This document shows, piece after piece, positions 9,114 through 16,253 of a stretch of 64,000 nucleotides of DNA. A program made the translations under genes and the position numbers. Origin of the DNA: Solitalea canadensis DSM 3403. Its GTDB lineage: Bacteria > Bacteroidota > Bacteroidia > Sphingobacteriales > Sphingobacteriaceae. The stretch lies in NCBI RefSeq assembly GCF_000242635.2, contig NC_017770.1:2306669-2370668 (forward strand), written 5' to 3'. The notes under the pieces are model-generated. The model did no database searches and had not been told where the DNA came from. It worked only from the letters and a program-made list of their open reading frames with translations. Numbering within the stretch: position 1 is the stretch's first letter; every line of letters begins with the position of its first letter.

Positions 9114-9566
9114 ATGTCAACTACAATTTGCCCTCCGGATATTACCCACCGCTCATATAACTTTACCATTGAACGTGTGGTTGCCTTACCTGCTAATCAA
9201 GTGTTTAAAGCATGGACCTCCGATTTTGATAAATGGTTTGCGGCAGAAGGAACCTTGTTAGGTAAAGTGGAAGTAAATGCTCCTTTCTTTTTTGAAGTAC
9301 ACCACAACGGAGAACGTTACCCACATTACGGACGATTTTTGAAACTTGAAACCGACAAACTGGTAGAAGTTACCTGGCTTACCGGGCCAAAAGGAACACA
9401 TGGAGTAGAAACGGTTTTAACAATAGAACTGCAGCCCGACCCAAAAGGAACTCATTTAAAACTAACCCATGCAGGCTTTCAGGATGAAGAATCCAAAAAA
9501 CAGCATAAAGTTTCATGGCCTTTTGTGCTTGACCAACTGGAGACGAAACTTAAGGGTAACGCATAA
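9114..9566 (+). CDS. SRPBCC / AHSA1-like (START-fold) domain protein
   Basis: 150 aa cytoplasmic protein. The opening FTIERVVALPANQVFKAWTS followed by a helix and a curved sheet, with the late GxxLxLTHxGF motif (GTHLKLTHAGFQDEES), is the pattern of the Aha1-like activator/polyketide cyclase START superfamily. Members bind small hydrophobic ligands or modulate Hsp90; no specific role can be assigned. It is monocistronic, ended by a strong bidirectional terminator at 9572-9605. Confidence 0.82.
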   Translation: MSTTICPPDITHRSYNFTIERVVALPANQVFKAWTSDFDKWFAAEGTLLGKVEVNAPFFFEVHHNGERYPHYGRFLKLETDKLVEVTWLTGPKGTHGVETVLTIELQPDPKGTHLKLTHAGFQDEESKKQHKVSWPFVLDQLETKLKGNA

Positions 9567-9571
9567 CCAAC

Positions 9572-9605
9572 AAAAAGTCCTTTACAAAATTGTAAAGGAC
9601 TTTTT
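9572..9605 (+). terminator. Bidirectional intrinsic terminator
   Basis: Near-perfect hairpin: AAAAAGTCCTTTACAA pairs with TTGTAAAGGACTTTTT across a 2-nt loop, with a T-run on both strands. It serves the SRPBCC gene (plus) and the sulfatase gene (minus), which converge here. Confidence 0.9.
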
Positions 9606-9616
9606 ATTATCCACCA

Positions 9617-11185
9617 TCAGTTCCTCGGAGCACTAAGGGTCTCTACATCTTTTAACCGCTTCATTGCATCCTGCATTTTCAACATACCATAATTAATTCC
9701 ACTAGGATTTAATGTACTTCCTGTTTGGTAAGGATATTTATCGAAATCAATGAAGAAATCTTTAATCTGAGCCTGAATTGGCACGAGTAACCAAATATTT
9801 CGAGCTAAAAAATCAATACTTCCACCTCCTTCTTCAAGCCCCTTTTCATAAGGATCCATTCGTAAATTGGCTATCAAAGCCCAAGCTGGTGTTTCTCTAA
9901 CTCCAGTGGCAATATTTCCATGAGATACAGCAAAACTCAATTTCCAATCATTCCATCTTATTGCATTCAGGTTTCCACCCTGATCAAAATACATAATGCG
10001 CTCTCGAGGTCCCTTGGTTTCTTTACCTTGGAAATAAGGCATAAAGTTGAAACCATCCAAATGCACTTTAAACTTTTTACCGTTGGCAGTAAATCCGGAA
10101 ACCATTTTTTCTTTAATATCAGGAATACCTGCAGCCGCACATAAGGTTGGGAACCAGTCGATTAGTGAAATAACATCATTATAGGTTGTTCCCGGTTTTA
10201 TAACTCCTGGCCATCTGATCATCATTGGTATACGCATACCGCCTTCCCAAGTGGTTCCCTTTTCTCCTTTAAACATGGTCATTGCACCATCCGGCCACAA
10301 GGCAATTTCGGCACCGTTATCGGTAGTGTAAACAACAATAGTATTTTCTGTAATTTTAAGATCGTCCAAAAGCTTAAGTAATTCTCCAACCATACCATCA
10401 TGTTCAACCATACCATCAGCATGTATACCCTTTCCTGTTTTACCAAGAGAAGCTGCTTTTAAGTGCGTAAATACGTGCATACGAGTTGAATTAAACCAGC
10501 AGAAAAAGGGTTTATCAGCTTTTGCCTGACGATTGATGAAATCTTTAGCTCCGGCTAAAAACTCTTCGTCAACGGTTTCCATCCGTTTGGTATTCAAAGG
10601 TCCGGTATCTTCAATTTTACCATCAGCAGAAGCCTTAATAACACCTCTTGGACCATATTTTTTCTTAAACTCCGGATCTTTTGGATAGAAATAACCTTCA
10701 GGTTCTTCTTCCGCATTTAAATGATAAAGATTACCGAAGAATTCATCAAAACCATGTTTGGTAGGCAAATGTTCATCCCGGTCGCCAAGGTGATTTTTTC
10801 CAAACTGACCGGTAGCATAGCCTTGAGTTTTCATTACATCGGCAATTGTTGGCATCCAATCCTGAATACCGTGAGGATCACCAGGCATACCAATCGTTAA
10901 TAAACCGGTGCGAAAAGGTTCTTCCCCTAAAATGAAAGAAGCACGCCCTGCTGTACAGCTTTGTTGCCCATAAGAATCGGTAAAGATTGCACCTTCATTG
11001 GCAATACGGTCAATATTGGGCGTTTGATAACCCATAAGTCCCTTGGTATAGGCACTTATCTGAGGAATTCCAATGTCGTCGCCGAAAATGACAAGAATAT
11101 TGGGCTTTTTCTGAGCTTGCACAGTTTCAGCAAGCAGCATTGGCAAGGAACACATACCAAGCAAACATAATTTTAGAGAGCGCAT
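9617..11185 (-). CDS. Type I (formylglycine) sulfatase
   Basis: 522 aa. Seen: a signal peptide (residues 1-24), the metal-site opening NILVIFGDDIG (Asp36-Asp37), and the sulfatase signature SCTAGRAS with Cys77, the residue converted to formylglycine by an anaerobic- or FGE-type maturase. Later metal-site elements VVYTTDNGAE and GGMRIPMMIRWPG also match arylsulfatases. It is expected to be periplasmic and to hydrolyse a sulfate ester; the natural substrate cannot be read. Many Bacteroidota sulfatases sit in polysaccharide loci, but no SusC/D or glycosidase genes are near, so this one is isolated. No maturase gene is in the window. Confidence 0.92.
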   Translation of the reverse strand: MRSLKLCLLGMCSLPMLLAETVQAQKKPNILVIFGDDIGIPQISAYTKGLMGYQTPNIDRIANEGAIFTDSYGQQSCTAGRASFILGEEPFRTGLLTIGMPGDPHGIQDWMPTIADVMKTQGYATGQFGKNHLGDRDEHLPTKHGFDEFFGNLYHLNAEEEPEGYFYPKDPEFKKKYGPRGVIKASADGKIEDTGPLNTKRMETVDEEFLAGAKDFINRQAKADKPFFCWFNSTRMHVFTHLKAASLGKTGKGIHADGMVEHDGMVGELLKLLDDLKITENTIVVYTTDNGAEIALWPDGAMTMFKGEKGTTWEGGMRIPMMIRWPGVIKPGTTYNDVISLIDWFPTLCAAAGIPDIKEKMVSGFTANGKKFKVHLDGFNFMPYFQGKETKGPRERIMYFDQGGNLNAIRWNDWKLSFAVSHGNIATGVRETPAWALIANLRMDPYEKGLEEGGGSIDFLARNIWLLVPIQAQIKDFFIDFDKYPYQTGSTLNPSGINYGMLKMQDAMKRLKDVETLSAPRN

Positions 11186-11293
11186 GTTTATAAAGTATTA
11201 GTGAATTAATCTATCAGAAACTTAACTATCATAGATAGTTTTAATTTAACAAAAACTATTTAAAAAAAGCCAACTCACTATCACTAATACAAC

Positions 11294-11319
11294 AAAAGGA
11301 CAGCTAATGCTGTCCTTTA
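11294..11319 (-). terminator. Terminator of the YegP gene
   Basis: Hairpin AAAGGACAGC-TAAT-GCTGTCCTTT about 30 nt downstream of the YegP stop codon on the minus strand. The minus strand continues with a short T-rich stretch. Confidence 0.75.
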
Positions 11320-11350
11320 TATACCTATTTTCTGGAAATCTTTTAGGTTC

Positions 11351-11680
11351 TTAGTCTTCAACTACCACCTCAGCTCCGGGAGCATTGATTTTTACAGACT
11401 CAATTCCGTTGTCACGTCCTGATGCAGATTCATACATTTCACTATTACCAATGATTTGTCCATTAGTTGCTTTTAAGTTGAAATAGTATTTACCGTTTGT
11501 AGAGGTTTTTTTATCGAATTTGCTTTCGTCCTGAGAATTTTTCTTTACAGACTCAATTCCATTTTCACAAGCAGCTTTAGTAGTGTACATTTCACTTGCT
11601 AATATGGTTTGACCGTTATTGGCTTTTAATGCAAAATGGAACTGGTCATTTTTACCTTTTTTGATAACAAATTTTCCCAT
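11351..11680 (-). CDS. YegP family protein (two DUF1508 repeats)
   Basis: 109 aa. Two tandem copies of an approximately 50-residue unit are visible, each with F-x-F-x-L-K-A-x-N-G-Q-x-I and ENGIESVKxN or DNGIESVKIN endings. This is the DUF1508/YegP fold. It is a small soluble protein of unknown function that is widespread in bacteria. Monocistronic, with its own terminator downstream; its 5' region (11681-11760) is AT-rich and contains the inverted phrase TTTGATATTAAAG/CTTTAATATCAAAG, which could be an operator. Confidence 0.9.
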   Translation of the reverse strand: MGKFVIKKGKNDQFHFALKANNGQTILASEMYTTKAACENGIESVKKNSQDESKFDKKTSTNGKYYFNLKATNGQIIGNSEMYESASGRDNGIESVKINAPGAEVVVED

Positions 11681-11814
11681 AGTAAAATATTTTTTGTTTG
11701 AATACTAAAATATAAATCTTTCTTTGATATTAAAGATTAATGAAAAACTTTAATATCAAAGTGATAAATAATTTACACTTCAAGATTCCTACAAAAAATA
11801 CCGTTTATCAGGTT

Positions 11815-11955
11815 TTATTTTAAAAAACCTAATAAATAAGCTAATCCCATCAGCACAATTACGGATACAATAAAAATGACGAAGAAACTTCCACTGAACT
11901 CTTTACCTATTAAAAAGTTACCCCTATTTTCTCTTTCTTCATGTGGTTCTCTCAT
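11815..11955 (-). CDS. Small single-pass membrane protein (46 aa)
   Basis: Short frame ATG at 11955 to TAA at 11815. The product has a charged N-terminus (MREPHEEREN), a middle GKEFSG segment, then a single hydrophobic helix (about residues 24-45) and a terminal Lys. The charged-then-hydrophobic organisation and the isolated position between yegP and the DUF3037 gene argue for a real small protein, but there is no strong Shine-Dalgarno and no family I recognise. Confidence 0.5.
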   Translation of the reverse strand: MREPHEERENRGNFLIGKEFSGSFFVIFIVSVIVLMGLAYLLGFLK

Positions 11956-12035
11956 AGCTGTAAGTTTTAATTTTGTCTATATTTTAAAACGAAAAACAGA
12001 AGAACAAATTACAATAATTACTGATATATAGAAAG

Positions 12036-12419
12036 TTACAAAATCTGTTCCTTATATAATTTATCAAATGTTATTTCTGCATCCAATGTTAATCCAGTAC
12101 AAACTCTGGATGTTTGTACAACTGTACTTCGTTTTGCAGTAAGCCACCTGAAACGAGATGGAAGGTCAAGCTGTGCAATCGGGCCACCATCTTTTCCCCC
12201 TTCACTGATACGTTGAAAAGAGCGTAAGTTTTCTTCCAATTCTGAAAAATCTAATTCACCGAAAGCTGCTTTCAAACGAGGCTCATTTAACTCAAATTTT
12301 GCCTTCAGGTATTTTTGTTTGGCACTGTAAAGAATAAGTCCAACATTCAAGAATTCATCACGTTCTACCCTAGGTACCACGCGAATGACGGCATACTCAT
12401 ATAACTGTTTCTCTTGCAT
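12036..12419 (-). CDS. DUF3037 family protein, partner of the HipA-like kinase
   Basis: About 127 aa, from the ATG at 12419; an alternative ATG at 12431 adds four residues. The opening YEYAVIRVVPRVERDEFLNVGLILY is the DUF3037 signature. Both possible starts overlap the end of the upstream HipA-like gene (stop at 12397), so translation is coupled. DUF3037 proteins are known mainly as genomic partners of this divergent HipA-like kinase subgroup. The pair is often regarded as a toxin-antitoxin-like or signalling module, but its biochemistry is not settled. Confidence 0.82.
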   Translation of the reverse strand: MQEKQLYEYAVIRVVPRVERDEFLNVGLILYSAKQKYLKAKFELNEPRLKAAFGELDFSELEENLRSFQRISEGGKDGGPIAQLDLPSRFRWLTAKRSTVVQTSRVCTGLTLDAEITFDKLYKEQIL

Positions 12420-13191
12420 GGTTGGCTTCATTTACAAAAATTGATGAGTTAGCAATTCTTATGGTTAAAAATCGGGCGTACATTTCACGTTGTTCTTCTG
12501 CCGATTCAAAAGATCGTTCGGTTAACCAGTCCTCTGGCAGTAATGCTATAATGGATCTTATACGTTCTTCGGTCAGTAATACCTTAAACTCTTGGTCAAC
12601 CTGCTCAAGCATCGTTGCCTGATTCAATAACACATGATCCTTAATTAGGGAAAATGGCCGTAATGCCTGCTCTTCCCAATTTAATCCCGAATGATGAAAA
12701 TACAAAGAGGCCCCATGATCAATCAGCCAAAGCTCTTTATGCCACATTAGCATATTGGTATTGCGCGCTGTACGATCCATGTTCATCAGTAAGCAATCAA
12801 GCCATACAATCTGAGATGCTAACTTTTCATCGAGAGTTGTTACTGTAGGATCGAATGTGATAGCCCCAGATAAGTAATGTAAAGCTAGATTTAACCCAAC
12901 ACTGGCCTTCAATAAATCCTGAATTTCTTCATCGGGTTCAGTACGACCAAAAGCTTCATCAAGGTTAGCAAAAACCAACTCAGGAACTCTGAAACCTAAT
13001 AAATGGGCAATCTCCCCACCAATCAGTTCAGCAATTAACGCCTTGGGACCTTGACCGGCTCCCCGAAATTTCAATACATATAAAAACTCGTCGTCAGCCT
13101 CAGCGATTGCCGGTAACGAGCCTCCCTCCCGCAAAGGCGTAACATACCGGATCACGTTGACAGTCCGGAGATGGGGTTGGTGGTTGTTCAT
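12397..13191 (-). CDS. HipA-like kinase (DUF3037-associated subgroup)
   Basis: 264 aa from the ATG at 13191 (MNNHQPHL); the open frame to 13221 adds ten residues. Seen: FLYVLKFRGAGQGPKALIAE, a kinase-like Lys-containing strand and glycine loop, then a catalytic-loop equivalent LLMNMDRTARNTNML and a metal-binding WLIDHGASLYF (DFG-like DHG). This is the phosphatidylinositol-kinase-like HipA fold, shorter than true HipA (about 440 aa). Base composition is noticeably higher in GC than the HipBST genes next door, suggesting separate acquisition. It is followed with overlap by DUF3037. Confidence 0.8.
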   Translation of the reverse strand: MNNHQPHLRTVNVIRYVTPLREGGSLPAIAEADDEFLYVLKFRGAGQGPKALIAELIGGEIAHLLGFRVPELVFANLDEAFGRTEPDEEIQDLLKASVGLNLALHYLSGAITFDPTVTTLDEKLASQIVWLDCLLMNMDRTARNTNMLMWHKELWLIDHGASLYFHHSGLNWEEQALRPFSLIKDHVLLNQATMLEQVDQEFKVLLTEERIRSIIALLPEDWLTERSFESAEEQREMYARFLTIRIANSSIFVNEANHARETVI

Positions 13192-13235
13192 CAAATGATT
13201 TATGCTATATAGGTGAAACACCTAATTATTATTTT

Positions 13236-14159
13236 CTAACTGATTTGTTGAATCTTTTTATCCCAGATTTCAATAAACTGTTCTTTAAAATCGTTAGTTA
13301 AAAAGGAGTTTTCAACTTTATCTACTATTAACTTTCGTCCTTCTATGAATTTTTTATAAGCATTTTCTTCAACTTTAGGCAAGATCTTAAGAGATTTTGC
13401 AAGTGCATTAAAATCCTTCCTGTTTATCTTTTTCTTCTTCGCATTTAATGTAAGGGCAAGTTCCTCTTTGTCCGGTGGATACACTAGATTAATATTTAAC
13501 AGATCATATGCCGGAGCAAAATAGATAGCATCCTCCCCATGCAATAATGAGAAATTCTTAAGATGCATGTCATTATTTCCTGTAAGAAAACTGAATACAA
13601 CCAGTTCGAAATAAGTTAAAACATCAATACCTGAATTTGTGCAATACTTCAGAATAATTTTACCCGCCTGCTCGTATGAACCTTTATACTTATTTTCTGT
13701 GAGAAACTCGGATAATTGACAAAAGTCTTCAACATGTACCTTCTCACCGTTTACCCTATCAAAACGTTTAGCCACATAAGCTAAATTACCTTCTGTTGTC
13801 CGAATAAGAGCATGCTTACATACCGGAAGTTTAAACACTTCTGCCAAATGCATTGTCAAGTCCTCAACTTCAGGCATAGAGGGATAATGTTCATGTTGAG
13901 GCTTTAATATAAACTCTCCCCATAAACCAACAATTGTTAGCCTATCTTTCCCTTTTTCTTTTTCAAGAGATAAAGAGAGCTTTGGTTGTACTCCTGTAAT
14001 TGCAATTCGTTCGTTTACTGTTTTTGTTGCAAGGTCATTCAACAATTGCTTATTTAACGCTAGCTTTGGTAAACCATTTACACCAAAAAAACGTTTACAG
14101 CAACTTGAATGATATTCTCCTTCATTAACAGGTTTATAACAAAAAAAACAATTAGCCAT
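13236..14159 (-). CDS. hipT: HipT-like toxin kinase (HipA C-terminal domain) of a HipBST locus
   Basis: 307 aa. Seen: an N-terminal zinc-ribbon-like patch with Cys4, Cys7, Cys20 and Cys21, a glycine-loop region IAITGVQPKLS (residues 52-62), an ATP-lysine strand (GEFILKPQ), a catalytic loop FLTGNNDMHLKNFSLL and a metal motif APAYDLLN. HipA/HipT kinases phosphorylate aminoacyl-tRNA synthetases (GltX for HipA, TrpS for E. coli O127 HipT). The protein lacks the N-terminal HipA subdomain, which is encoded separately just upstream, as in HipBST systems. The positions matching the HipT autophosphorylation Ser pair read Ala53-Ile-Thr55. The target is unknown. Confidence 0.85.
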   Translation of the reverse strand: MANCFFCYKPVNEGEYHSSCCKRFFGVNGLPKLALNKQLLNDLATKTVNERIAITGVQPKLSLSLEKEKGKDRLTIVGLWGEFILKPQHEHYPSMPEVEDLTMHLAEVFKLPVCKHALIRTTEGNLAYVAKRFDRVNGEKVHVEDFCQLSEFLTENKYKGSYEQAGKIILKYCTNSGIDVLTYFELVVFSFLTGNNDMHLKNFSLLHGEDAIYFAPAYDLLNINLVYPPDKEELALTLNAKKKKINRKDFNALAKSLKILPKVEENAYKKFIEGRKLIVDKVENSFLTNDFKEQFIEIWDKKIQQIS

Positions 14160-14162
14160 AAC

Positions 14163-14486
14163 TTATTCTTTTACAGGTATTACACTAACAGCCCCTATTG
14201 AATCTCTACATAATGTGATTAATAATTCAAATCGGTCATTAGTTTTCAATTTCCAGTGTTCTTCGGCAATATGCAATAGCCATCCTTCTGGGATCAGACC
14301 ATCAAAAAAAGGAAAAAGGACTTTACTTTTATAAGGTTCGGCCCTAACTGGCAATGTTAAACTGACAGGCTTTTGAGGAAATTGATGAATGTAATCCTGA
14401 TCATATATAAATTCATAACCCTCATCGGTTTCAATCAGCATTCCTGCGAAAATATCTTTATAATAGATAGAGGCTCTATTAGTCAT
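14163..14486 (-). CDS. hipS: HipS-like protein (detached HipA N-terminal subdomain)
   Basis: 107 aa. The sequence opens with an A-x-V/I-Y-x-x-x-F-A-G-like strand (ASIYYKDIFAGMLIET), continues with LPVRAEPYKSKVLFPFFDGLIPEGWLL, the hallmark of the HipA N1 (Couple_hipA) domain, and ends with LCRDSIGAVSV. In HipBST systems this small protein, rather than HipB, is the antitoxin that inhibits HipT. It overlaps the hipB-like gene by 8 nt and is 3 nt from hipT, so the three genes form one translationally coupled operon. Confidence 0.85.
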   Translation of the reverse strand: MTNRASIYYKDIFAGMLIETDEGYEFIYDQDYIHQFPQKPVSLTLPVRAEPYKSKVLFPFFDGLIPEGWLLHIAEEHWKLKTNDRFELLITLCRDSIGAVSVIPVKE

Positions 14487-14724
14487 TACTATTTACTGAT
14501 TTATTTATTACCCCCATTTCACTTCCAAACAAACTTAAAACCTGATTTACTTTGTCTAAACGTAATGTTTCTTTACCCTGTTCCATTTCACGGATTAAAC
14601 GTAACCCAACCCCTGCCTTTAAAGCCAAATCCTCTTGGGTGAGCTTAAATTCTTTTCGTTTTGACTTTAGAAACCATGAGAGATTGGTCATATTTATACC
14701 CTTTAAGGTATAAATATAAAACAA
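14479..14724 (-). CDS. hipB: HipB-like helix-turn-helix regulator
   Basis: 81 aa with a Cro/CI-type HTH: FKLTQEDLALKAGVGLRLIREMEQGKETLRLDKVNQVLSLFG, occupying about residues 28-70. It is first in the hipB-hipS-hipT order and lies directly behind three operator palindromes (14693-14793), one of which overlaps its own start region. An ATG at 14691 (MTNLSWFLKSKR) is an alternative start that would leave the first operator wholly upstream of the coding region. It is inferred to autorepress the operon. Confidence 0.85.
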   Translation of the reverse strand: MFYIYTLKGINMTNLSWFLKSKRKEFKLTQEDLALKAGVGLRLIREMEQGKETLRLDKVNQVLSLFGSEMGVINKSVNSND

Positions 14725-14793
14725 TTATTTAATATTATACCCTAAAAGGTATAAATTAGCTGAAAAGGGATTAAATATACCCGATGAGGTATA
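14693..14793. promoter_or_regulatory. Three evenly spaced TATACC-N6-GGTATA operators of the hip locus
   Basis: Perfect palindromes at 14693-14714 (TTTATACC-N6-GGTATAAA), 14735-14754 (TTATACC-N6-GGTATAA) and 14776-14793 (TATACC-N6-GGTATA). Their centres are about 41 and 40 bp apart, close to four helical turns, so bound dimers would face the same side. The 18-bp span and the TATxCC/GGxATA arms resemble the E. coli HipB operator (TATCC-N8-GGATA). They lie immediately upstream of, and overlap the start of, the hipB-like gene. Confidence 0.85.
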
Positions 14794-14799
14794 AAATTG

Positions 14800-14967
14800 A
14801 CTATTATGTATGTCAACTGAAATTGACTACCGGAAAACCAGTAGAAAAAATACACGTTTTCTGTGATTACATTTCAATTTGCGGGGGTGTAGTTTTGCCG
14901 GTATTGTTAATCACAGTTAAACTGATTATATTGAAAAAGCCGGTCATTGTGTTGATCGGCTTTTTTT
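14800..14967 (+). ncRNA. Candidate structured small RNA divergent from hipBST
   Basis: Plus-strand segment running from just after the third hip operator to an intrinsic terminator. Visible pairings: CTACCGG-AAAA-CCAGTAG hairpin (14827-14844), AGAAAA/TTTTCT (14843-14862), CTGTGATTA (14861-14869) with TAATCACAG (14908-14916), and AAATTGA (14820-14826) with TCAATTT (14874-14880); some are mutually exclusive. The only frame here (ATG 14784) runs through the terminator and looks non-coding. No family is recognised, and the transcript is inferred, not shown. Confidence 0.4.
14934..14967. terminator. Bidirectional intrinsic terminator
   Basis: AAAAAGCCGGTC and GATCGGCTTTTT pair across an 8-nt loop with one G-T mismatch, and there are T-runs on both strands. 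It would end the leftward fic gene and the candidate rightward RNA. Confidence 0.85.
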
Positions 14968-14999
14968 GGGTGGATGAAAATTACTTTTCTCTCCTAATA

Positions 15000-16100
15000 C
15001 TACAAATTTAACAAGTAATTTGTACTTCTCCCTCCACTATCATCTTTACTCAAAATACCTTTATTTATCAAATCCTGTATATCCCTAGTGGCAGTATCAT
15101 GAGAACATTTAGCAATTTTAGCCCATTTAGAGGATGTTAGTTTGCCTTCAAAGCCATCGAGTAATTTGTTCAGCATTAAACGCTGTCTTTCATTGAAGGT
15201 TTGAGCAACAGGCATACTCCAAAGCTTGGCTTTTCTTCTTACTGAAGATAATACAATATCAGAAGCGTCTATCGCTCTTTCCAGACATTCTAAAAACCAC
15301 TGAAGCCAACCGGTAATGTTTAAATCACCCGACTGAGTTTTCTCTAATATGTTATAGTATTTATTTCTTTCAAGCCGAATTTGCCTTGACATGCTATAAA
15401 ATCGTTGTGATGTTCCATCGGCTCTTGTTAATTGTATATCAGCTATTGCTCTGGATATTCTACCGTTACCATCATCAAAAGGGTGAATTGTTACAAACCA
15501 AAGGTGAGCTATTGCAGCTTTTATTACTGGATCTATCCTTACATCACTATTAAACCACCTTAAAAAAACATCCATTTCCTGAGGTATCCGATCCGAATCA
15601 GGTGCCTGAAAATGTACTCGTTCTCTACCAATAGCTCCGGAAACGACCTGCATTGGATCATTTTTAGAGTTATTTCGCCAATTTCCAACAACAATACGAT
15701 GCATACCGCTACGCCCTACTGGAAATAAAGAAGAATGCCAGCCAAACAGACGCTCTTCATCAAGCAATTGGTCATATTGCTGAGTTGCATCAAGCATCAT
15801 CTCAACCACCCCATCTACATTTCTGTCTGATGGAATTAATCCGTTAACATCCATTCCAAGCCGACGAGCTATTGACGATCTAACTTGATCAATGTCTAAC
15901 AGTTCACCTTCAATTTCACTGGATTTTACCACGTCCTGGGTTAATGTTTGCAAAACAGCCTCCGATCGCAAATTAAATCCCAATTGTTCCATTAAGCCCA
16001 GTAGCTTACCTTGCTTATACCGCACAGTTGCTAACGGAGACATCAATTCTTCTGCATCCCATATGAATTCAGGCCATTTTGAAAGTAAATGAATGTACAT
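15000..16100 (-). CDS. Fic-domain AMP-transferase, class II, with DUF4172 N-terminus and C-terminal winged helix
   Basis: 366 aa from the ATG at 16100 (MYIHLLSKWPEF), the usual start of DUF4172-Fic proteins. A start at 16109 would lie inside an operator palindrome. Seen: DUF4172-like N-terminus (residues 1-80) containing the inhibitory helix motif SSEIEGE (60-66), which fits (S/T)xxxE(G/N); the Fic core HPFDDGNGR (206-214); and a C-terminal HTH (TSSKWAKIAKCSHDTATRDI). The enzyme is expected to AMPylate or otherwise modify a protein Ser/Thr/Tyr. The inhibitory Glu sits in the same chain, so activity is probably restrained until relieved. It has its own operator array and terminator. Confidence 0.9.
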   Translation of the reverse strand: MYIHLLSKWPEFIWDAEELMSPLATVRYKQGKLLGLMEQLGFNLRSEAVLQTLTQDVVKSSEIEGELLDIDQVRSSIARRLGMDVNGLIPSDRNVDGVVEMMLDATQQYDQLLDEERLFGWHSSLFPVGRSGMHRIVVGNWRNNSKNDPMQVVSGAIGRERVHFQAPDSDRIPQEMDVFLRWFNSDVRIDPVIKAAIAHLWFVTIHPFDDGNGRISRAIADIQLTRADGTSQRFYSMSRQIRLERNKYYNILEKTQSGDLNITGWLQWFLECLERAIDASDIVLSSVRRKAKLWSMPVAQTFNERQRLMLNKLLDGFEGKLTSSKWAKIAKCSHDTATRDIQDLINKGILSKDDSGGRSTNYLLNL

Positions 16101-16103
16101 TAT

Positions 16104-16200
16104 ACGCATATTTTGCGTTAAATATACTAATTATTCTACGCAAAACTAATTTTAGACGCATTTTTTGCGTAGAATAAACCAACTATTCTACGCAAGAATA
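16104..16200. promoter_or_regulatory. Operator array upstream of fic (ACGCA/TGCGT and TTCTACGCAA repeats)
   Basis: Two 15-bp palindromes ACGCA-N5-TGCGT at 16104-16118 and 16156-16170. A larger perfect inverted pair TTATTCTACGCAAAA (16131-16145) and TTTTGCGTAGAATAA (16163-16177). A further palindrome TATTCT-N5-AGAATA at 16184-16200. The array lies directly in front of fic, whose product carries a C-terminal HTH, so autoregulation is the simplest reading. Confidence 0.75.
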
Positions 16201-16253
16201 TAAAACAATATAATTGAACCCTATATTTATTGAGATTGAACAAACGCATTCCC

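Noticed and set aside
14784..15011. 75-codon frame between the hip operators and fic
   Set aside because: It starts inside an operator, runs through an intrinsic terminator stem and shows no family-like pattern; structured non-coding RNA is the better reading.
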